Assembly (NCBI RefSeq): GCF_900143275.1 | Contig: NZ_FSRO01000001.1 | Location: 372,001 to 436,000, forward strand | Source: Nitrosomonas cryotolerans ATCC 49181 | GTDB taxonomy: Bacteria; Pseudomonadota; Gammaproteobacteria; Burkholderiales; Nitrosomonadaceae | DNA length: 64,000 nucleotides | Reading direction: 5' to 3' | Shown: positions 28,259-38,100 of the stretch, piece after piece | Position numbering within the stretch: position 1 is the first letter of the stretch | Layout: the number at the start of each line of letters is the position of its first letter | The notes under the pieces: generated by a model | The model's input: only the letters and a program-made list of their open reading frames with translations | What the model was told of the DNA's origin: nothing | Databases searched by the model: none | Translations under genes and position numbers: made by a program

Positions 28259-30364
28259 ATGACAAATCCACTACTTGATTTCTCTGGACCGCCACTTTTT
28301 GAGGAAATAAAGAATGCACATATTACACCGGCGATTGAAGCGCTGCTGCGTGAAAATCGTGCAGTAGTGAACAGAGTGCGTGATGATAGTAGTATGCCTA
28401 CGTGGGATGGATTCGTGCAGCCGATGGTGGATGCCAATGAGCGCTTATCGCGCGCTTGGGGGCAAATCTCTCATCTGAATGCAGTAATGAATACTTCGGA
28501 ATTACGTACAATTTATAATGCGAACCTACCGCAGATTACTCAATTTTATGCCGAATTCACGCAAGACCCGTTGTTGTTCAAAAAATTTAAGCAGCTACGT
28601 AATAGTACAGAGTTTGAGCAACTGAATGCCGCTCGAAAAAAGATTATTGAAAATGAGCTGCGAGATTTTCGTTTAGGTGGTGCTGAATTGTCAGCAGAGA
28701 AAAAAAATCGCTTTCTTCAAATTCAGGAAATGCTATCGGCACTTTCTTCTAAATTTAACGATAATTTACTCGATGCAACGAATGCTTTTTCATTATTGGT
28801 GGAGAACAAGGAAGCGGTATCGGGTATTCCCCAGGATGTATTACAAACAGCCAGAGAGCTGGCTGAGAAAGATGCGACTGCTGGCTGGAAATTTACATTG
28901 CATATGCCCTCTTATTTGCCGGTTATGCAATATGCCGATAATCGGGTGCTACGCGAGCAAATGTATCGTGCCTATGTAACGCGTGCGAGTGAGCTGATTG
29001 ATGAGACCGCGTCTAATGATGCCACTGAGTGGGATAATATGCCGTTGATTCATCAAATATTGACATTACGTCAAGAAGAAGCACAGTTACTTGGTTTTGA
29101 CTGTTATGCTGAAGTGTCGTTGGCAGCAAAAATGGCGAATACGCCTAAACAAGTGCTGGATTTTCTCAATGATCTGGCTGCTAAGGCTAAGCCATATGCG
29201 AAAGAAGATTTGCAGGAATTACAGCAATTTGCAGCTGAGAAGCTGAGTCTGGATAGGCTGGAGTCCTGGGATTTACCTTATGTCAGTGAGAAATTACGCG
29301 AAGCGCGTTATGCTTTTTCTGATCAGGAAGTGAAGCAATATTTTCCTGAGACTAAAGTATTATCTGGCATGTTTAAACTGGTAGAGAAGCTCTATGGTAT
29401 TACGATTGTCCCGGTAAAGGCATCGTGTCATGTGCAATGCTGGCATCCTGATGTCAAGTTTTTTGATATTCATCATACGGATGGACAGTTAATCGGGCAA
29501 TTTTATATTGATCTGTATGCGCGGGTTGGTAAACGAGGTGGTGCGTGGATGGATGACGCCATTACGCGGCGGCGTGTTATAAATGAGAAAACCGGAGATG
29601 TGACTATTCAAACGCCCGTCGCCTATCTGACATGCAATTTCTCAGCGCCGGTTCGTACTGATAATGAACCGCGTCCTGCCTTGTTTACGCATGATGAAGT
29701 GATCACCTTATTTCATGAATTTGGTCATGGGTTACATCATTTGCTCACGCAAGCAGAAGATTTAAATATATCTGGTATTAATGGAGTTGAATGGGATGCA
29801 GTAGAGCTACCCAGCCAGTTTATGGAAAACTTTTGCTGGGAATGGGAAGTATTGACGGAAATGACACAACACGTAGAAACAGGCGCGGCCCTTCCCAGAG
29901 TGTTATTTGAAAAAATGTTGGCTGCCAAAAATTTCCAGAGCGGGTTACAGATGTTGCGACAGATCGAATTTGCGTTATTTGATATGCGTCTGCATTTTGA
30001 TTTTAATCCGAAGAATGATAAAACGGCATCACAATTGCTGGATGAAATTCGTCAGGAAATAGCGGTCATTGTGCCGCCAAAATATAATCGTTTTGCTAAC
30101 AGTTTTGCACACATATTTGCCGGTGGCTATGCAGCGGGTTATTACAGCTATAAGTGGGCAGAGGTATTGTCTGCTGACGCCTATAGCTTATTTGAAGAGA
30201 ATATCCAAGACAAGATAGTCAATGCTGAAATAGGCTCACGTTTCCGCCGAGAGATTCTTGCTGTAGGGGGTAGTCGTTCGGCGCTGGAGTCGTTTATTGC
30301 CTTCCGTGGGCGTGAACCGACGATAGACGCATTGTTGCGCCATACGGGTATGGCTGCAGCGTGA
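28259..30364 (+). CDS. prlC: Oligopeptidase A (M3 metallopeptidase)
   Basis: A 701-residue M3-family zinc peptidase that degrades signal peptides and short oligopeptides in the cytoplasm. The zinc site is LFHEFGHGLHHLL (HExxH) with the third ligand Glu about 26 residues on in GVEWDAVELPSQFMEN. N-terminal NPLLDFSGPPLFEEIK and C-terminal AGGYAAGYYSYKWAEVLSAD are typical. GGAG is well placed before the ATG. Length is normal. Confidence 0.95.
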   Translation: MTNPLLDFSGPPLFEEIKNAHITPAIEALLRENRAVVNRVRDDSSMPTWDGFVQPMVDANERLSRAWGQISHLNAVMNTSELRTIYNANLPQITQFYAEFTQDPLLFKKFKQLRNSTEFEQLNAARKKIIENELRDFRLGGAELSAEKKNRFLQIQEMLSALSSKFNDNLLDATNAFSLLVENKEAVSGIPQDVLQTARELAEKDATAGWKFTLHMPSYLPVMQYADNRVLREQMYRAYVTRASELIDETASNDATEWDNMPLIHQILTLRQEEAQLLGFDCYAEVSLAAKMANTPKQVLDFLNDLAAKAKPYAKEDLQELQQFAAEKLSLDRLESWDLPYVSEKLREARYAFSDQEVKQYFPETKVLSGMFKLVEKLYGITIVPVKASCHVQCWHPDVKFFDIHHTDGQLIGQFYIDLYARVGKRGGAWMDDAITRRRVINEKTGDVTIQTPVAYLTCNFSAPVRTDNEPRPALFTHDEVITLFHEFGHGLHHLLTQAEDLNISGINGVEWDAVELPSQFMENFCWEWEVLTEMTQHVETGAALPRVLFEKMLAAKNFQSGLQMLRQIEFALFDMRLHFDFNPKNDKTASQLLDEIRQEIAVIVPPKYNRFANSFAHIFAGGYAAGYYSYKWAEVLSADAYSLFEENIQDKIVNAEIGSRFRREILAVGGSRSALESFIAFRGREPTIDALLRHTGMAAA

Positions 30365-30413
30365 AAGATAATGACAGTTGATTGCTTATTTAATTTAATA
30401 AGGCAGATTATTG

Positions 30414-30433
30414 ATCGCGACCGGTGTCGCGAT
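30414..30433 (+). terminator. Hairpin after prlC
   Basis: Perfect 8-bp stem ATCGCGAC/GTCGCGAT with loop CGGT, 50 bases after the prlC stop. There is no T-run directly after it, so termination is only likely. Confidence 0.45.
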
Positions 30434-30525
30434 ACAGACAGGGATTTGTCATTGTTTTTTACACATTGCCGATATACATAACCAAGAATTCATTAATATC
30501 CTGATTATTAATTCTATTATATTGG

Positions 30526-30541
30526 TGGCATAATTCCTGCT
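30526..30541 (+). promoter_or_regulatory. Sigma-54-like promoter of the PEP-CTERM gene
   Basis: TGGCATAATTCCTGCT has the -24 GG and -12 GC dinucleotides exactly ten bases apart and matches TGGCAC-N5-TTGCW at most positions. It lies about 95 bases before the ATG of the PEP-CTERM gene. PEP-CTERM genes in several betaproteobacteria are known to be controlled by RpoN with the PrsK/PrsR system. Confidence 0.5.
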
Positions 30542-30634
30542 TGTTTATTTTTAAGTGAGTGAAATGGCTTATTTTAAGTCTAAAGAAACTGACTGAATTT
30601 TGGGTATTGATAAAGTAAAGAATAAGGAGTGATT

Positions 30635-31402
30635 ATGTTTGGGCTGCGTCAGATCTGTACTACTGTTTTAAAACTAGGGGTAGGGGCCATTCTTTTTATA
30701 CTGAGTACACATATTGCAAGTGCGACTATTACGCTATTTTTTGATAGTACCAGTTCGTCTAGTAATACCCCAGCAACAGGTGCTTCCGCCAAGGCTGAAT
30801 TTTTGTTTAGTGATGACGGCAGTGGGGGAGTTAAAATTGATTTGCTGTTTACCAATACAACGGGTGCCATTCCAGTCTTTGGATCAGGTGCGACTGAATC
30901 CAAGCTGACAGGCATTGGTTTTGATTTGATTAGATTAAACACGGGTATTACCACCTTTGTTTCGGGAACGCATCTTAATACGCTGATACTGACGCCAACG
31001 CTTCCTCCATTTGAATCATTCGATATCGGCATTGCTGATAATGCCAACTTTCTTGGAGGCAATGCAAATGCGGCTCTCCCTCAAGGTAGTACGGATACTG
31101 CTAGCTTTATTCTAATTGGTAGTGGTCTCACTGCCGCCGTGTTGGAAGACGAATTTTTCGATGGTTTTTCTACTGGTTCACTGGGCTACGTAGCGCGTTT
31201 TCAACAAGTAAATGGAAGCGGAGCTGACAGCGATAAATTACTCGGTGGTACTGCTACTTGTGACAGTTGTGGCTTTGTTCCCCCGCCTCCACCCCCAGTG
31301 GCTATTGCAGAACCCGCAACGCTTGCATTATTTGGTTTAGGCCTGTTAGGTATTGGCGTGGTGCGCCAAGCGCGGTTAAAAGCAGGTTATCTGGTTAGAT
31401 AA
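30635..31402 (+). CDS. PEP-CTERM sorting domain protein
   Basis: A 255-residue exported protein. Signal peptide VGAILFILSTHIASATI, a Ser/Thr/Gly-rich beta-type body with few charges, a Pro stretch (FVPPPPPPVAI), then the sorting tag EPATLALFGLGLLGIGVVRQ followed by basic residues. The tag is the target of exosortase, which cleaves it and releases the protein to the cell surface or matrix. AAGGAG sits seven bases before ATG 30635. No exosortase gene is in the window. Function beyond surface display is unknown. Confidence 0.88.
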   Translation: MFGLRQICTTVLKLGVGAILFILSTHIASATITLFFDSTSSSSNTPATGASAKAEFLFSDDGSGGVKIDLLFTNTTGAIPVFGSGATESKLTGIGFDLIRLNTGITTFVSGTHLNTLILTPTLPPFESFDIGIADNANFLGGNANAALPQGSTDTASFILIGSGLTAAVLEDEFFDGFSTGSLGYVARFQQVNGSGADSDKLLGGTATCDSCGFVPPPPPPVAIAEPATLALFGLGLLGIGVVRQARLKAGYLVR

Positions 31403-31434
31403 GTAATAAGCCCGCTAACGCGAGCTTATTACTT
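31401..31434 (+). terminator. Hairpin terminator of the PEP-CTERM gene
   Basis: An 11-bp perfect stem AAGTAATAAGC/GCTTATTACTT overlapping the stop codon, with a 12-base loop. It could act on both strands. T-tract is weak. Confidence 0.55.
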
Positions 31435-31467
31435 GAAGTGATGTGAACCTATCACGATGTATTAGCT

Positions 31468-31554
31468 GAGACCTTTGCAAAAGCCCTTACCAGAATTTCT
31501 ACTATTGATTATGAAGGGTTGATTTTTTAACTATTGGGCTTTTGCAAAGGTCTC
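31468..31554. mobile_element. MITE-like element, copy A (87 bp)
   Basis: Begins and ends with a perfect 19-bp inverted repeat, GAGACCTTTGCAAAAGCCC and its complement. It has no coding capacity and its interior closely matches the element at 52511-52599. The right end is only 11 bp from the next gene's ATG. Confidence 0.85.
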
Positions 31555-31565
31555 CATCAATATTT

Positions 31566-32336
31566 ATGACTGCTCTTCGCTTGGTCCTGGGTAATAAGCC
31601 AGATTGGACTACTCGTATGATTCCGTTACTTACGTCGGATTTTGAAGTTGCCAGTACCTTGCTCAAAATCGATCATGCTGAATGGGCTGATATCGTTGTT
31701 CCGCTTCATCTATCCGATTATGAAATCTTACGCGCTACGTCACTATTTCAAGGTAAGGCACTATTTCCAGCGCCTGAAACAGTGGCGCTTTGCCATGATA
31801 AAAGGCGCTTCAGAGACTGGTTCAGAACTCACTTCGATCCTGTTTATCTACCTGCGCAGACAGTCCCGGGTTCAGGACTCTTGATTGCCCGGCCCTGTGA
31901 AAGTGAATGGGGTGTTGGTGCGGTACTCGTCGAGTCGAATCAGCAGGGCGGGTTGGTGTGTTCTTATGCGGATTCTGACATGTTTACTGAAGAGTATATT
32001 ACGGGCCATACGGAGTTTGCGCAGCACGTCTTGTTTGACGATGGACATGTGCTGTATTCGGCGTTGTCGACATATGAACATGCGGCAGATCGCTATGTGC
32101 GTGGTGTGGGTTGCGGTCCAACGCGTACCACGCTCGTCGAAACCGATATTATTCCATCGATTTTTGTTGCCATTCTTAGTGAGTTGAATTATTCAGGGAC
32201 GGCCTGTATTGATTATAAAATCGATGCAACCGGCCAAATCAAAATTTTTGAAATCAATCCTCGTATGGGGGGAAGTCTTGCCGGACTGGCGCATTCCTAT
32301 GTTGCAACGTATGCAGGTTACCTGCGGTACTATTGA
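31566..32336 (+). CDS. ATP-grasp domain protein
   Basis: A 256-residue compact ATP-grasp protein. The N-terminal part has WADIVVPLHLSDYEILRAT and CHDKRRFRDWF; the C-terminal half has CIDYKIDATGQIKIFEINPR followed by MGGSLAG, the typical Mg-ATP-binding end (D..E.NPR). ATP-grasp enzymes join a carboxylate to an amine, thiol or similar group. At 256 residues it is shorter than usual carboxylate ligases (350-450), and the acceptor is unknown. The longest frame starts inside the MITE; ATG 31566 is the natural start. The MITE insertion has probably replaced its promoter region. Confidence 0.75.
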   Translation: MTALRLVLGNKPDWTTRMIPLLTSDFEVASTLLKIDHAEWADIVVPLHLSDYEILRATSLFQGKALFPAPETVALCHDKRRFRDWFRTHFDPVYLPAQTVPGSGLLIARPCESEWGVGAVLVESNQQGGLVCSYADSDMFTEEYITGHTEFAQHVLFDDGHVLYSALSTYEHAADRYVRGVGCGPTRTTLVETDIIPSIFVAILSELNYSGTACIDYKIDATGQIKIFEINPRMGGSLAGLAHSYVATYAGYLRYY

Positions 32337-32543
32337 GCAGGAGACTGTTTTGAGGCCATCATTCTGCCTGGCTCGCATGGTCATTAACAGTCACTGATAC
32401 AATAAAAAAATTTAATTTTAGATGTCGCCGGAATAGTTCTATCAGCTTATCTAACGTGCGCTCGCTTGTTTATTGGCTTTGTATAGCCAGTGGCTGTTTC
32501 TGTTATGCGCTTTGTATCATGACATAATGAGAATAAGGTTTTG

Positions 32544-34838
32544 ATGCATTTCCTGAGGCTATTCTGCGTAGGATTCAGTATGTTGCGTTTATTTAAACGG
32601 CTTGTCTTGGGTTTGTGCGTAGGTCTGTTCGGAGTCATGATAGCGCTGGCACCATTCGGCCTGGCTCTTGAGGAACAATTTGGTTTACCCGGGTTATTTT
32701 ATCTACGTGGAGCCATTTCCTCACCCGATGATGTGGTTGTGGTTGCAATAGATCAGCGCTCAGCCCGTCATTTGAATCTGCCGCTTAATCCCCGTTCCTG
32801 GCCGCGCGACTTACATGCCCGTTTAATTGAAAGGCTTACAGAAGCGGGTGCCGGTGTTATTGTTTTTGATCTGATATTTGATACCCATGGCAATGTTCCC
32901 GCACATGATGCGGCGTTAGCTCAGGCAATGGCAGCGGCCCGTAATGTGGTGTTAGTTGAAAGGCTGAGCTCCGAGGATGTTGAGTTATTGATGGAGCCAT
33001 CCGATCAGGCTCAGTATAAGATTACACAAGAAGGGACTATTCAGCCGATACCGATTATTGCAGATGCTGCATTAGTCTGCGCGCCATTTCCTTTACCCAA
33101 ATTATCTCGAGTAAACGGCTATTGGGCTTTCAAAGCAGGTGCCGGAGATATGCCGACATTACCGGTGGCCGCATTGCAGGTTTTTGCATTGCCTGTTTAT
33201 GCGGATTTTACCCGCTTGCTTGCTCATAACAGTCCCGGCTATACAGAACAATTAGTCGTTAACTCCGCTGCACCGGATATCGAAGCATTACTTTTTACGT
33301 TACGCAATATGCTGGTTAATGTGCCAGGGCTGGCGCAGAAGATGTTGGTAGAATTACAGCGTAATACAAGCCTGAATGCAGATACCAAACGCATGCTTAG
33401 GGCGCTCATCAGCGCATATGTGGGTACTGAAATACGCTATCTGAATTTTTATGGTCCGCCCCGTAGTGTGCGGACAATACCTTATTACCAGTTGGTACAG
33501 TCGGCTACTGACCCTGCTGCCCTGAATGATGCTTTTGAATCGATTTTTAAAGGTAAGGCGGTTTTCATCGGGTTTTCAGCTGAAACACAATCGGGCCAGG
33601 ACAGAATAAGAGATGATTACCATACGGTGTTTCCTGGTGCCGACGGATTGACCATGAGTGGTGTTGAGATAGCTGCAACCGCTTTTGCCAATTTGCTGGA
33701 GAATAAGCCTATCAAACCTGTGTCGTTGATAGTCGGTTTAAGTATACTTTTTTTATTAGGTGTTGTGATGGGCGCCGCCTTTCTTATGTTGTCCAATCGT
33801 AGTGGCGCATTCGTGGTCATCGTATTGATCCTTATTTATGTTGGCCACGCATACTATCAATTTGAAGCGATGGGTCTTTGGCTGCCGCTCATTATTCCAC
33901 TTTTTCTACAAATGCCGCTTGCTTTATTTGGTGCAGGATTATTGAAATATGTCGCCGCAAGGCGGGAGGGTAAACAAGTCAAGGATGCATTTGGCTATTT
34001 TCTGCCTGAGCGGGTGGTTAATGATATCGCGAAGAGTGCGGGTAAAGTGAGTGCCAACACGCAATTGGTTTATGGTGTTTGCTTAGCAACGGATGCGGAT
34101 AAGTATACGACACTGGCGGAGAGAATGAGCCCTCGGCAATTGAGCCAGCTTATGAATGACTATTACGCGGTCTTATTTGAACCGGTAAGAAAACAGGGCG
34201 GTATTGTTTCCGATGTGGTGGGTGATGCCATGTTTGCGATATGGGCCCCGCCTTTTTTAGATGCTGACTTGCGTAAACAAGCGTGTCTGGCTTGCCTCGA
34301 TATTGTCGCCGCTGTGGCACATTTTAACCAGATAAATAGTGAGATGCAGCTACCTACTCGGGTGGGTTTACATTTTGGTGAAATCTTATTAGGTAATGTT
34401 GGTGCACTGCATCATTATGAATATCGGGCGGTTGGGGATATCGTCAATACAACCAGTCGTATTCAGGGTGTCAACAAGTATCTGGGAACGAATGCGTTAT
34501 TATCGAGTGAAGTCATTGTGGGTCAGGCTGATTTTTTAACGCGCCCCCTTGGAAATTTTTTACTGGCGGGTAAGTCATCTGTAGTCAACCTGTCAGAGCT
34601 GGTTGCGCATAAGCAGACCGCGAGTTATGAGCAGTACTGGCTATGTGAACGTTTTACTCACGCCTTGCAGGCGTATGAACTAAAAAAATGGAACGAGGCA
34701 TCCAGTGGCTTCCTGGAAATTCTTGACATCTTTCCAGCGGACGGTCCGGCTCGGCTTTTTCTGAATGATAGTCTGCAATATGAGGCTTCGCCACCGCCTG
34801 AATCATGGTTTCCTGTCATGCGGATAGACGGTAAATGA
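32544..34838 (+). CDS. CHASE2-domain class III nucleotidyl cyclase
   Basis: A 764-residue membrane sensor cyclase. Order: one N-terminal membrane segment, a periplasmic CHASE2 domain (residues about 35-390, with VVVAIDQRSARHL, GAGVIVFDLIFDTHG and GKAVFIGFSAET), three membrane segments (about 395-470) and a cytoplasmic cyclase domain (about 505-690). The two metal Asp are in CLATDADKY and VVGDAMFAIW; the transition-state Asn and Arg are in VNTTSRI. The purine-recognition Lys seen in usual bacterial enzymes (VDKxxGD) is Asp here (VSDVVGD), and the partner position before GDxVN is Arg. A C-terminal TPR-like segment follows. ATG 32544 or 32580 are both possible starts. It should make cAMP or another cyclic nucleotide, perhaps sensed by the Crp-like protein downstream. 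Confidence 0.88.
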   Translation: MHFLRLFCVGFSMLRLFKRLVLGLCVGLFGVMIALAPFGLALEEQFGLPGLFYLRGAISSPDDVVVVAIDQRSARHLNLPLNPRSWPRDLHARLIERLTEAGAGVIVFDLIFDTHGNVPAHDAALAQAMAAARNVVLVERLSSEDVELLMEPSDQAQYKITQEGTIQPIPIIADAALVCAPFPLPKLSRVNGYWAFKAGAGDMPTLPVAALQVFALPVYADFTRLLAHNSPGYTEQLVVNSAAPDIEALLFTLRNMLVNVPGLAQKMLVELQRNTSLNADTKRMLRALISAYVGTEIRYLNFYGPPRSVRTIPYYQLVQSATDPAALNDAFESIFKGKAVFIGFSAETQSGQDRIRDDYHTVFPGADGLTMSGVEIAATAFANLLENKPIKPVSLIVGLSILFLLGVVMGAAFLMLSNRSGAFVVIVLILIYVGHAYYQFEAMGLWLPLIIPLFLQMPLALFGAGLLKYVAARREGKQVKDAFGYFLPERVVNDIAKSAGKVSANTQLVYGVCLATDADKYTTLAERMSPRQLSQLMNDYYAVLFEPVRKQGGIVSDVVGDAMFAIWAPPFLDADLRKQACLACLDIVAAVAHFNQINSEMQLPTRVGLHFGEILLGNVGALHHYEYRAVGDIVNTTSRIQGVNKYLGTNALLSSEVIVGQADFLTRPLGNFLLAGKSSVVNLSELVAHKQTASYEQYWLCERFTHALQAYELKKWNEASSGFLEILDIFPADGPARLFLNDSLQYEASPPPESWFPVMRIDGK

Positions 34839-34891
34839 ATGCATTATAGTCCATTGTCGCAACTCAGCGCTGCTTCATGTTCTTAATCGTA

Positions 34892-35004
34892 AAAGACCGC
34901 TGCATAACTGTGTTTTTGAACTTTTCTGATCACTTGTAGCATTGATAAATCAAACACTTAAAAATCTTTCCCAGCCCGAAATACCCAGTTATGCAGCGGT
35001 CTTT
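34892..35004. mobile_element. Palindromic MITE-like element (113 bp)
   Basis: A perfect 19-bp inverted repeat AAAGACCGCTGCATAACTG at 34892-34910 with its complement at 34986-35004, enclosing 75 AT-rich bases with no ORF. The ends look like transposon termini. No clear target duplication was found. It separates the cyclase from the FecR/TPR/barrel gene. Confidence 0.7.
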
Positions 35005-35187
35005 CGAATAAAATCAGGGTAGGGCGCAATGCATAGAATATCCGTTCTGGTATTAGGGATAAGCATCTCGTATAATGAACTGAATAGATTGCGTATACCA
35101 GATTCTCCGGTTTTGTTGGGTTCTTCCGGGTGCTGGAAGGTGGGAGTGGGTCGTATTCGCCTTTCGATTTGGGTTGAATCATAGAAG

Positions 35188-38100
35188 ATGAGAAATGAGA
35201 GCGTGCTGGAAGCGTATGTCGAAGTTGGGGTGTTGCAGAGTATCAATCAGGGTGTTTGTGCTTATTACGGGGTTTTTTTATTATTTTTTCTGAGTGATGT
35301 TTTTGCTGCAAGGTCTTGTGTATCAGTAGTCGCCCGGGTTGTTTCAACGCAGGGCACTGTAGAATTACGGCATGCGAGCGATACATATTGGCAGCCTGCT
35401 GAGATGAATGCTGTACTGTGCGCCGGTGATAGGGTGCGTGTTCGTGCGCGAAGCCGTGCTGCTCTGCGCTTGACTAATGAAAGTATGCTCAGGTTGGATC
35501 AGAAGACGGCCATTACTTTTCCTGAACTGGAAGAAGAGGCGGCTATTTCTCTGATTGATCTATTGAAAGGTGCGATACATATTCTGACGCGCACACCCAT
35601 GCCGTTTAAGGTCACAACTCCCTTTGTTAATGCAGGCGTAGATGGAACAGAATTTTCTGTACGGGTTGATGATGACAGCACGCAACTCGTCATTTATGAG
35701 GGGCGGGTATCAGTCAATAATGATCAAGGCCAGCTGAGGCTTCTCGAGCATGAATCGGCAATTGCGGTCAGAGATCAGGCGCCGCAGAAAGTTGCCCTGG
35801 TTAATCCAAGCGAGGCTGTTCAATGGGCCTTATATTATCCGACAGTGATTGATTATCGGTTGGACCAGGCGGTTTCCACTGAGCCCGCCGTATTAACCGA
35901 GATCAGCAGCGCGATTGCGTTTTATCAGCGGGGTCAGTTGACCGCAGCACTCCTGCAGCTCGATCGCGTGCCACAAGATAAACGTACTGCACGCTTTCTG
36001 ACTTTTTATGTCAGTCTTTTGTTGTCTATTGGGCGGGTCGATGAAGCGCGGGCCGGTATTGAGCAAGTACTCAAGCTTGAGCCGGACAACAGCGATGCGC
36101 ATGCATTGCAGGCCATGATTGCGATTGTACAAAACGAAAAGGCTGCCGCTTTGCGCTTCGCTACTCAGGCTGTGGCATTCAATCGCCTCTCTCCGGCTGC
36201 ACACATTGCGCTTTCCTACGTTCAGCAAGCCAATTTCGAAATCAGCGAAGCACTTGAAAGTGTTCAGAGGGCAGTTACATTGGATTCTGAAAATGCACTG
36301 GCCTGGGCGCGACTGGCTGAATTACAGATGGCAATGGGCGAACCGGATTATGCTTTGGCCGCTGCACAACAGGCGGTCAGTTTAAATCCCAATCTGGCTA
36401 AAACACAAACGGTATTAGGATTTGCACATTTACTGCAAATTGATACTGTGGCTGCCAGACAAGCTTTTATCCGGGCGATCGCGTTCGACCAGGCGGATCC
36501 CCTGCCAAGACTGGGGCTAGGGCTGGCGCTGACGCGCGAAGGCCATCTTGAGGCCGGGCGCATTGAGCTGGAAATTGCCGTGAGCCTTGATCCAGCCAGT
36601 TCATTGATACGCAGTTATCTGGGTAAAGTCTATTTTGAGGAAAAACGCTATGGGCTGGCCAGCACTCAATTTGACCTGGCTAAAAAAAGTGATCCCCAGG
36701 ATCCCACGCCGTGGCTTTATGATGCCATTCAGAAGCAGACACAAAATCGACCGGTGGAAGCATTGCAGGATTTGCAAAGATCAATTGAGTTGAACGCTAA
36801 CCGGGCTGTGTATCGTTCACGGCTGCTGCTTGATCAGGATCAGGCTGCGCGGGGTTCCAGCCTGGCCCGTATTTTTGATAATCTGGGCTTCGAAAAACGC
36901 GCTTTAGTAGAAACAGCCAGCGCCCTGAGTTTGGATCCTGGCAATCATTCGACGCACCGATTTCTTTCAGATATATATACGCATATTCCGCGACATGAAA
37001 TTGCTCGGGTGAGCGAGCTATTACAAGCACAACTTTTGCAGCCGATTAATGTTAACCCGGTGCAGCCTCGTTTAGCCGTGGCTGATCTCAATATCATCAC
37101 GGGTACCGGACCCGCAATAGTGGGTTTTAATGAATTCACGCCATTAGTTGAGCGTAATCGACCACAATTAGTTGCATCCGGGATTGTGGGGAGTCATGAA
37201 ACGCTAGGAGATGAAGTGGTTGCTTCTGCGGTATACGATCGTGCCTCGATCAGCATGGGCCAATTTTATTATCGGACAGATGGGTTTCGCCCAAATAATG
37301 ATCAAAAACACCACGTCTATAATGCCTTCTTGCAATATGCCGTAACGCCCCGGTTTAATATTCAGGCGGAGGTGCGCACACACAAAGCGGCACATGGTGA
37401 TTTATTGCTGGATTTTAATCACAATGCGTTTAAAAAAGATCAGCGCCGTGAACTGATGCAGGATATGGCCCGTATGGGCGCAAACTACAAGCTGTCATCA
37501 AAGCAGAGCCTGATTGCTTCAGCTGCCTATACGTATCGCAGGGAGAATCAAAGGGAATCCTTTGGTCCTGCTAACAGTTTTAACGAAATACTCAAGGATC
37601 AAGGTTATCAGGTTGAGGCTCAATATCTGTATCGAGATCAGCTGGTTAACGTTACGATGGGCGCGGGTACCTATGAAATAGCCGCCAACAGTCAGATACG
37701 CACGGATTTAATGCTCCCCAATGGACCCATATCCAATCAAACGGCGCACGATTTTATGCGGGAACGGCGTAATGGTTATATTTACACGAATTTTAATTAT
37801 TTTAGTGACTTAAGTACGACACTGGGTTTGAGTTATGATGCATTCAAAGAAGATGGCGGATTCGAAATCAAGAAATTTAATCCAAAAATCGGCTTACAGT
37901 GGAGTATTTTGAGTAATTTACGTTTAAGATTAGCGCTTTTTGAAACAGTCAAGTCATCTTTAATCGCGAATCAAACAATTGAACCGACTCAGGTGGCGGG
38001 ATTTAATCAAATGTTTGATGATGTTAATGGGACCAGAGCGCAGCGTAAAGGCTTCGGTCTTGATGCACGGATTACCCATCATATTTTCAGTGGTATTGAA

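Noticed and set aside
31442-31456. Crp-like site TGTGAACCTATCACG upstream of the ATP-grasp gene
   Set aside because: The half sites are five, not six, bases apart and the site lies between a terminator and a MITE, so a chance match is likely.
34958-35246. Minus-strand ORFs running from the palindromic element toward the FecR gene start
   Set aside because: They end in the element's inverted repeat, overlap the FecR start and have no recognised domain.
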